Of a stretch of DNA of 64,000 nucleotides, positions 59,620 through 64,000 are shown one piece after another (positions within the stretch are counted from its first letter, which is position 1; each line of letters begins with the position of its first letter). The notes under the pieces are model-generated. The model searched no databases. It was not told where the DNA came from and worked only from the letters and a program-made list of their open reading frames with translations. Made by a program: the position numbers and the translations under genes. The DNA comes from Bog-756 sp963845485 (lineage in GTDB: Bacteria; Actinomycetota; Acidimicrobiia; Acidimicrobiales; RAAP-2): NCBI GenBank assembly GCA_963845485.1, contig CAWJSI010000015.1, forward strand, positions 124,001-188,000, read 5' to 3'.

Positions 59620-60372
59620 GTGAAGAACCGGGACTCAGCTCGAACAGCGTCGGAATATGACGCTATGGCGATCGAGTACGACCTTCACAATGCCAGTGGT
59701 GCCGCCAACAGCTACTACGAACGCCCTGCGACCATCGATTTGCTCGGGGATGTCCGCAGCAAGCGGGTTCTGGAAGTCGGCTGCGGCTCAGGACCGGTGA
59801 CTGAATGGCTCGTTAACCACGGAGCGGAGGTGGTGGCATGCGATGTGAGCGCCGCCATGCTTGAAATCGCCCGTTCACGACTCGGCGACAGGGCGGAGGT
59901 TCATCACCACGACTTGGCTGAGCCGCTGACGTTCTTGGAGAATGCGAGCGTGGACCTGGTGGTGGCATCGCTGGTGTTCCACTACCTGCGCGACTGGGTC
60001 GCGCCCCTCCGCGAGCTCCACAGGGTTCTCCGGCCCACCGGTTCGGTGGTGATGTCGATACATCACCCGGCGTGGGACTGGAGGAACCACTGTCCTGAGG
60101 ACTACTTCGCATTCCTACAAGTATCGGAGGTGTGGGTTCAGCCACATACTGTGACCTTCTGGCGTCGCCCTCTTACCGCCGTCACAGAAGCCATCAGCGA
60201 CGCGGGATTTCTTATCGATCGCCTGATTGAGGCCAGACCAAGTCCCGAGCTGGAGAAGCGAGATCCGAGCGCGTTTCAGGAACTGACCACTGGTCCATTC
60301 TTCTTGCACCTTCGCCTGAGACCCGCACTTCCGGATGGCAGCGTGGCTAGGCCTGGTGGCACCTCTTCGTAA
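59620..60372 (+). CDS. SAM-dependent methyltransferase
   Basis: A 250-residue class I methyltransferase. Motif I RVLEVGCGSGPVTEWLVNHG is at about residues 49-68; ACDVSAAML and DLVVASLVFHYLRDW follow, and MSIHHPAWDWRNH is a conserved block of this subgroup. The GTG at 59620 follows GGGGG; ATG 59665 is an alternative. The pair with the 58893 gene could be an old duplication; acceptor unknown. Confidence 0.85.
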   Translation: MKNRDSARTASEYDAMAIEYDLHNASGAANSYYERPATIDLLGDVRSKRVLEVGCGSGPVTEWLVNHGAEVVACDVSAAMLEIARSRLGDRAEVHHHDLAEPLTFLENASVDLVVASLVFHYLRDWVAPLRELHRVLRPTGSVVMSIHHPAWDWRNHCPEDYFAFLQVSEVWVQPHTVTFWRRPLTAVTEAISDAGFLIDRLIEARPSPELEKRDPSAFQELTTGPFFLHLRLRPALPDGSVARPGGTSS

Positions 60373-60478
60373 TCCACGGCGGACTGAAGGATGCCCCTGA
60401 GCGCCGGGAGGTGAGCGGTCATCGCCAGTGCGACCTTGTCAGGGCACAGTACTCCGAGGCATGATGTTCATCGCTGGA

Positions 60479-61006
60479 TCACGATTCCGAGTCACCCCCG
60501 TACCCACGATCGCCGGGCATGGGTTGCACCTTGATTCCCCTGGCTGTGAGGAACTGGCGGATCTGGGAGGCGTGCTCAACGACGTGAAGGGGCATGCTGC
60601 CGACATTCACTCCGTACACCGTGCCGTGGTGCCGATGCCCCGGAGGGAGTGGCCGAGCCGCTAACTCGTCGGTAAGCCCGTCAAGCACCCGGCTGACCCT
60701 TCTGCGGCAGTAGTCGACGTAACCGAGGAGTTCGGACTTAGTGAATGTTCGGTTCGGAAAGGCATAGGTGTTCTCGGTGAAGGGTTGTGGTGGCTCCCAC
60801 GGCCCGAACTCGCCTGTGAGGTCGTAGTCAAGGGTTGACAGTGCGTGGTATGCCAGGAACCAGGGAGCGGAGCCGTGCAATCCCCCATAGGGTGTTGGAC
60901 CTGTGGCCGCCTCGTCCGGCCATAGATCTGTCTCCCAAAGGTCATCGGGACAATCCGCCAGCGCCGCCTCCATCAGCCGTAGCGCTTGATCGAAGTTGCT
61001 GGCCAT
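60479..61006 (-). CDS. DinB-superfamily protein
   Basis: A 175-residue four-helix-bundle protein from the ATG at 61006. SNFDQALRLMEAALADCPDD, a His in AWFLAYHALSTLDYDL (about residue 50) and two His in PLHVVEHASQIRQFL (His-x3-His-type, near 152) give the metal site of the DinB/YfiT fold. Members include thiol-dependent S-transferases using mycothiol or bacillithiol. A longer frame to 61270 is not supported. Confidence 0.8.
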   Translation of the reverse strand: MASNFDQALRLMEAALADCPDDLWETDLWPDEAATGPTPYGGLHGSAPWFLAYHALSTLDYDLTGEFGPWEPPQPFTENTYAFPNRTFTKSELLGYVDYCRRRVSRVLDGLTDELAARPLPPGHRHHGTVYGVNVGSMPLHVVEHASQIRQFLTARGIKVQPMPGDRGYGGDSES

Positions 61007-61261
61007 GCTTTGCACAAACGGGTTCGTCACGCTGTACGTAATAGCGCACGAGGTTGGATCAGGGAGTGGAAGACTAACCGTGAGGTGCGTCCGGTGTCTG
61101 TGCCGAGGGTGCCCCGAAACTCCGGTAGGGGGTGGTTGTCGACCGTGGCCGATCGGCACATCGGGGCCACGCCCGCCCTCGTTCGCCGGGTAGGTGGGAC
61201 GCTGAAGGCATGCACGATCGGCTGATCTGGGGAACGTCTGCCTGTCTCCTACGATCTGGCG

Positions 61262-61660
61262 ATGGACCATTCGGATTTCTTCCTAGCAGCGGCGACCGTC
61301 ATACCGCTCCTGTTTATTGCGACAACTCTGCAGAGTGAACGACTGAGCAACGCCGCTTTTCGAGTGGTTCGGAACATCCACCGGGCGCAACTCTCGGAAG
61401 ATCGCTCGGTGCGACGAAATGCAGCCTGGGCCGCAGGAGTGATCGTGTACGGAATCGGCCTTGTGTTCGTTGCTGGGTTCGCGGGAGAAGCGTTGGCACT
61501 CCTTGCCCTGATGACTCCCACGTTCTCAAATACAGCAGTCATGTGGATTGTCTTCAATCTCACAGTAATCTTGGCCACCGTGGTGGCAGCCTTGTCGTTC
61601 TCGAAGCTTCGAGAAGAAGTGAACTCGGCCGTCAATGAGAAGGGCCTTGACCCTCTGTGA
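61262..61660 (+). CDS. Hypothetical membrane protein
   Basis: A 132-residue protein with three membrane helices (about residues 5-24, 57-82 and 93-113) and a cytoplasmic loop SERLSNAAFRVVRNIHRAQL. It ends with a charged helix. Family not recognised. Good start ATG; no operon partner. Confidence 0.6.
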   Translation: MDHSDFFLAAATVIPLLFIATTLQSERLSNAAFRVVRNIHRAQLSEDRSVRRNAAWAAGVIVYGIGLVFVAGFAGEALALLALMTPTFSNTAVMWIVFNLTVILATVVAALSFSKLREEVNSAVNEKGLDPL

Positions 61661-61734
61661 GCGTCTCGGCAGCTGTGTGCGTCACCCGGCACGAGCAAGC
61701 CCGGTTCGTGAGTGCCCCGTATCGCCTTCCGGGT

Positions 61735-62157
61735 TCACGTGCAGGAGTGCACCGACTGCTTTTGGAGATTTTCCGTGAACCGCACTTGACCGGGAACGGA
61801 CAACGTTACGAGGTTGAGGAGAGACCCCTCCATCTTCCAACTCCAGATCTTTCCTGTCCCTGGTCCATGCGCATTAGTGACTTGGCACCGTACCCATTGC
61901 TTCCAGTGGCTCTGTGGAAGATGCTGGTCGAACCATTGGTTGAGGGCTGCGAGGCTCACGCCATTCGGCAACCGGTACTCGCCAAGCTCGTGCGGCTTGG
62001 TCATCTCCAAAATAGCCTTGGACGGCACTGGGAGACCAGCGACGATCGACGGTGTTGCCGCTCCAAGCAATGATGCTGTTGCCCCGGTGGTGCTGCTGCA
62101 TCCGGCAACAGACAGCAAGACGACTACGACCAGCACTGCGCAACGACGAGTCCGCAT
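61735..62157 (-). CDS. Putative lipoprotein
   Basis: A 140-residue lipoprotein from the ATG at 62157, which has GGAGGTAG upstream. The signal peptide MRTRRCAVLVVVVLLSVAGC ends in the lipobox SVAGC (Cys20). The mature part is small, with PSIVAGLPVPSKAILEMTKP and a QWFDQHLPQSHWKQW segment. The frame upstream to 62298 is not needed. Function unknown; membrane-anchored on the outside. Confidence 0.7.
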   Translation of the reverse strand: MRTRRCAVLVVVVLLSVAGCSSTTGATASLLGAATPSIVAGLPVPSKAILEMTKPHELGEYRLPNGVSLAALNQWFDQHLPQSHWKQWVRCQVTNAHGPGTGKIWSWKMEGSLLNLVTLSVPGQVRFTENLQKQSVHSCT

Positions 62158-62303
62158 TGTTGCTACCTCCGCCTCCCCTTGAGTATCCCATACCAGGGAC
62201 ACTGTCCTTGGGGGTCCACCGCTGTCCGGCTGGTTCTCAATAGCTCCGGGAGCCGACGTCTGGCCCTGTGGACTGGGCGATGGGTTGCGGATAGACATGT
62301 GGA

Positions 62304-63203
62304 GTGTTTGACGACGTGACGCTGCTCACACCCTGTTACGAGGCCGACGTTGAACGCTTCGCCTTCCTCCGTGAGTCCATTGTGGCTTGTGGGATCGATC
62401 TACCCCATGTAGTCGTAGTGCCGGACCGCGAGCGTCATCTGTTCGAGAGGTTCGAGAGCCAACGTGGACTGTCTATTCGGACGTATTCGGAAGTACTCCC
62501 CCCCCCTCTCGTCGAAAGATTGGATCGTGGGCCATCCCTTCGGGATCGTGTCCTGCACCGGCTGACCGGACGGCACCTGCTCCAGATGTACTGGGGGTGG
62601 ATGGCGCAGCAATATGTGAAGCTTTGTGCCGGTTCGGTTGTCGGCACCACCGTTTGGGTGTGCGTGGATAGTGACATCTTCTTCGTCCAGAGAATGACGG
62701 CCGATAGCTTCTTCAGTTCTTCGGGTCGACCACTACTCCTTCAACTTGTGGACTATCCCCTCGGCAACGAGGAGGTCCCACCAGCAATCGCGTTTCGCCG
62801 GTCGTCTTCCCGCCTCCTAGGCATTGAACCGGACCGGCTCGAGACCAGACACATCTACTCCAGCTGGATCGTGCCCTTTCACCGCGAGGTTGTCGATGAG
62901 TTGCTCGACTACCTCGATGGTCGCTTCAGACGGAATTGGTGGGAGGTAATGGCTCAGTTCGGCGCCACGGAATACGAGACCTACGGGCTCTTTGCCCGAT
63001 ACATCCACGGGCTTCGTGACGTTGATCCGGAGGATCATCGATGGTGCTGGCTCTTCTACGACCTGGATAACTTCAGAGAGCTGCTCAGGTATGCGATCAC
63101 GGAAACGGAGGCCAGCGCGGCGATGGTGGACGCTCATCTCGAGTGTGACTTGTCCACCATCCACGAGTTTGTGAGAAGCCAATGGATCGCACCGTCAGAG
63201 TGA
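62304..63203 (+). CDS. DUF6492-like glycosyltransferase-type protein
   Basis: A 299-residue GT-A-like protein. LLTPCYEADVERFAFLRESI at the N-terminus and VWVCVDSDIFFVQRM (D-x-D for a metal-sugar site, about residues 120-134) match the DUF6492 group, with WWEVMAQFGATEYETYGLFA later, where the E..TYG..A block is typical. Probably transfers a sugar in capsule or glycan formation; the substrate is not known. GTG start. Confidence 0.72.
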   Translation: MFDDVTLLTPCYEADVERFAFLRESIVACGIDLPHVVVVPDRERHLFERFESQRGLSIRTYSEVLPPPLVERLDRGPSLRDRVLHRLTGRHLLQMYWGWMAQQYVKLCAGSVVGTTVWVCVDSDIFFVQRMTADSFFSSSGRPLLLQLVDYPLGNEEVPPAIAFRRSSSRLLGIEPDRLETRHIYSSWIVPFHREVVDELLDYLDGRFRRNWWEVMAQFGATEYETYGLFARYIHGLRDVDPEDHRWCWLFYDLDNFRELLRYAITETEASAAMVDAHLECDLSTIHEFVRSQWIAPSE

Positions 63204-63440
63204 GCTGAAGGCAGGGCGGCTGAGTGCCCGGAGGCCAAGGATGCCCCGAAGTCGGCGCTAGACCTGCACCGCGGTCCAGGGGCCCAGCGCGCTTGCCATC
63301 ACCAGAATCACTCGGTCGTCTCCTCTGGCGGGCGGTACGGAATACTTCGGAACAAATCCGGCGCTACTAGCCGGCACCGATGAGTTTGGGTTCCTTGAGC
63401 GGTCTAGTAGTGGATTGGCCCGACGAGAAGGGGATCCGAG

Positions 63441-63737
63441 ATGACGACGACCGTGGTGCAATATCAGGCAAAACCCCAGCACGCTGACGAGAACCAACGA
63501 TTGATCGAGGGCGTGTTCACTGAACTCAACCAGCGGGGGGCGACGGGCTTCACCTACCAGGTCTTTCGACTTGATGACGGCGTGAGCTTCGTGCATGTGG
63601 TGACCGAGCTCGAGACGGATGCTTCCGACTCACTGGTGGCGCTGCCAGCATTCGGGGCCTTCGTAGCCGGAGTGTCCGAGCGATGCGACCTTCCACCTGT
63701 CGCCAGGGGAGCGGCGGTCGTCGGGGATTATCACTGA
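63441..63737 (+). CDS. Small alpha-beta barrel-like hypothetical protein
   Basis: A 98-residue protein. VVQYQAKPQHADENQRLIEG and YQVFRLDDGVSFVHVVTELE have the strand-helix pattern of ABM-like dimeric barrels. Such proteins are often small monooxygenase-like or of unknown role. It is followed by the ArsR gene 183 bp away. Confidence 0.62.
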   Translation: MTTTVVQYQAKPQHADENQRLIEGVFTELNQRGATGFTYQVFRLDDGVSFVHVVTELETDASDSLVALPAFGAFVAGVSERCDLPPVARGAAVVGDYH

Positions 63738-63908
63738 CCAAGCGCGTTTCGGGCGTGGCGTCCTGGACCGAAATCCGGTGGTGGGAGCCCGATCCACACC
63801 GAGAGGCGTGGATGCTGGGGCAGGTCCTGTCTCGTTCAGCTTCCGTTGCCCTGCTTCGTCGCCCAGGAACCGGACGGAGGTCTTGCTTGCACCGCCCCTC
63901 AGCCACTA

Positions 63909-63932
63909 ATCTACAACTAGATGGTTGTAGAT
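63909..63932 (+). promoter_or_regulatory. 24-bp palindromic operator over the ArsR start
   Basis: ATCTACAAC-TAGATG-GTTGTAGAT is a perfect palindrome with 9-bp arms. The ATG at 63921 lies in its centre. Such an operator over the start codon fits autorepression by the ArsR-type dimer encoded by the gene itself. Confidence 0.8.
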
Positions 63933-64000
63933 AAGACATCTGACGCTGACGTAGACCGCATCTTTCACGCGCTTGCCGACGGCACTCGGCGCGACATACT
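63921..64000 (+). CDS. ArsR-family regulator, N-terminal part, cut by window edge
   Basis: The first 26 codons read MVVDKTSDADVDRIFHALAD, then GTRRDI, the start of the winged-helix ArsR/SmtB fold (A-L-A-D-x-T-R-R-x-I-L). These regulators often precede an SRPBCC (AHSA1-like) gene, which may lie beyond the edge. The ATG follows no obvious ribosome site, so translation may be leaderless. Confidence 0.87.
   Translation, partial: MVVDKTSDADVDRIFHALADGTRRDI

Overview
The window looks like chromosomal DNA of a high-GC Gram-positive bacterium, an actinomycete-type organism and probably a member of the class Acidimicrobiia. The basis is GC-rich codons with many GTG starts, the mec-cysO-cysM / MBL / RNase PH / rdgB gene order also known from Mycobacterium, actinobacterial families (DUF2332, DUF4388, DUF2127, GAP/Sap-like membrane protein, NADPH:F420 reductase-like protein) and the WW(L)ASDGRWYPPE motif common in Acidimicrobiia membrane proteins. 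The class assignment is inference; no rRNA is present.

Left accessory part (1-32 kb). Scattered enzymes and hypothetical genes with many gene-poor gaps and broken genes. It opens with a divergent GH4 glycosidase / sugar-kinase pair, then a thioesterase, a GAP-family membrane protein and a rifampicin phosphotransferase gene preceded by a match to the rifamycin-associated element (RAE). Next come a DUF2332 protein, a secreted alpha/beta hydrolase, a GNAT protein and a membrane glycosyltransferase. From 16 to 30 kb there are decayed genes (sugar O-acetyltransferase, VOC fragment behind an 8-bp tandem repeat, hydrolase fragment) among redox and detoxification-type genes: an SDR, a VOC / 65-residue protein / flavoprotein disulfide oxidoreductase operon, GH15, peroxiredoxin, nitronate monooxygenase, two near-identical VOC genes flanking an F420-reductase-like gene, YdeI and a RibD/DHFR-like protein.

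Mobile DNA (30-36 kb). A fragment of a transposase lies at 30.2 kb and the full two-gene element (frameshifted recombinase-like gene plus DDE transposase) at 33.0-35.7 kb, beside a pseudogene whose intact paralogue is 24 kb away. The element ends next to ssrA (tmRNA).

Core part (36-53.5 kb). This stretch is visibly richer in GC and densely coding: ssrA-smpB, the sulfur-carrier cysteine pathway (JAMM protease, CysO, CysM), MBL hydrolase, RNase PH, RdgB, a DUF4388 protein, enoyl-CoA hydratase, a MerR-SDR pair, L,D-transpeptidase, GlnD, a GT4 glycosyltransferase, tRNA-Cys, a PhyH dioxygenase, a DUF2127 protein and tRNA-Val.

Right accessory part (53.6-64 kb). A tyrosine integrase sits directly behind tRNA-Val with a convergent helix-turn-helix (excisionase-like) gene and a vapBC-type toxin-antitoxin pair, which looks like one end of an integrated element. 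It is followed by hypothetical, methyltransferase, DinB, lipoprotein and DUF6492-like genes. The window ends inside an ArsR-type regulator whose start codon lies in a 24-bp palindrome.

No large undescribed system stands out. The most distinctive items are the CysO homologue with a 16-residue tail after its diglycine, the RAE-rifampicin phosphotransferase unit, the transposase/recombinase-like element with its fragment, and the VOC-gene expansion with one copy broken beside a 114-bp octamer repeat.
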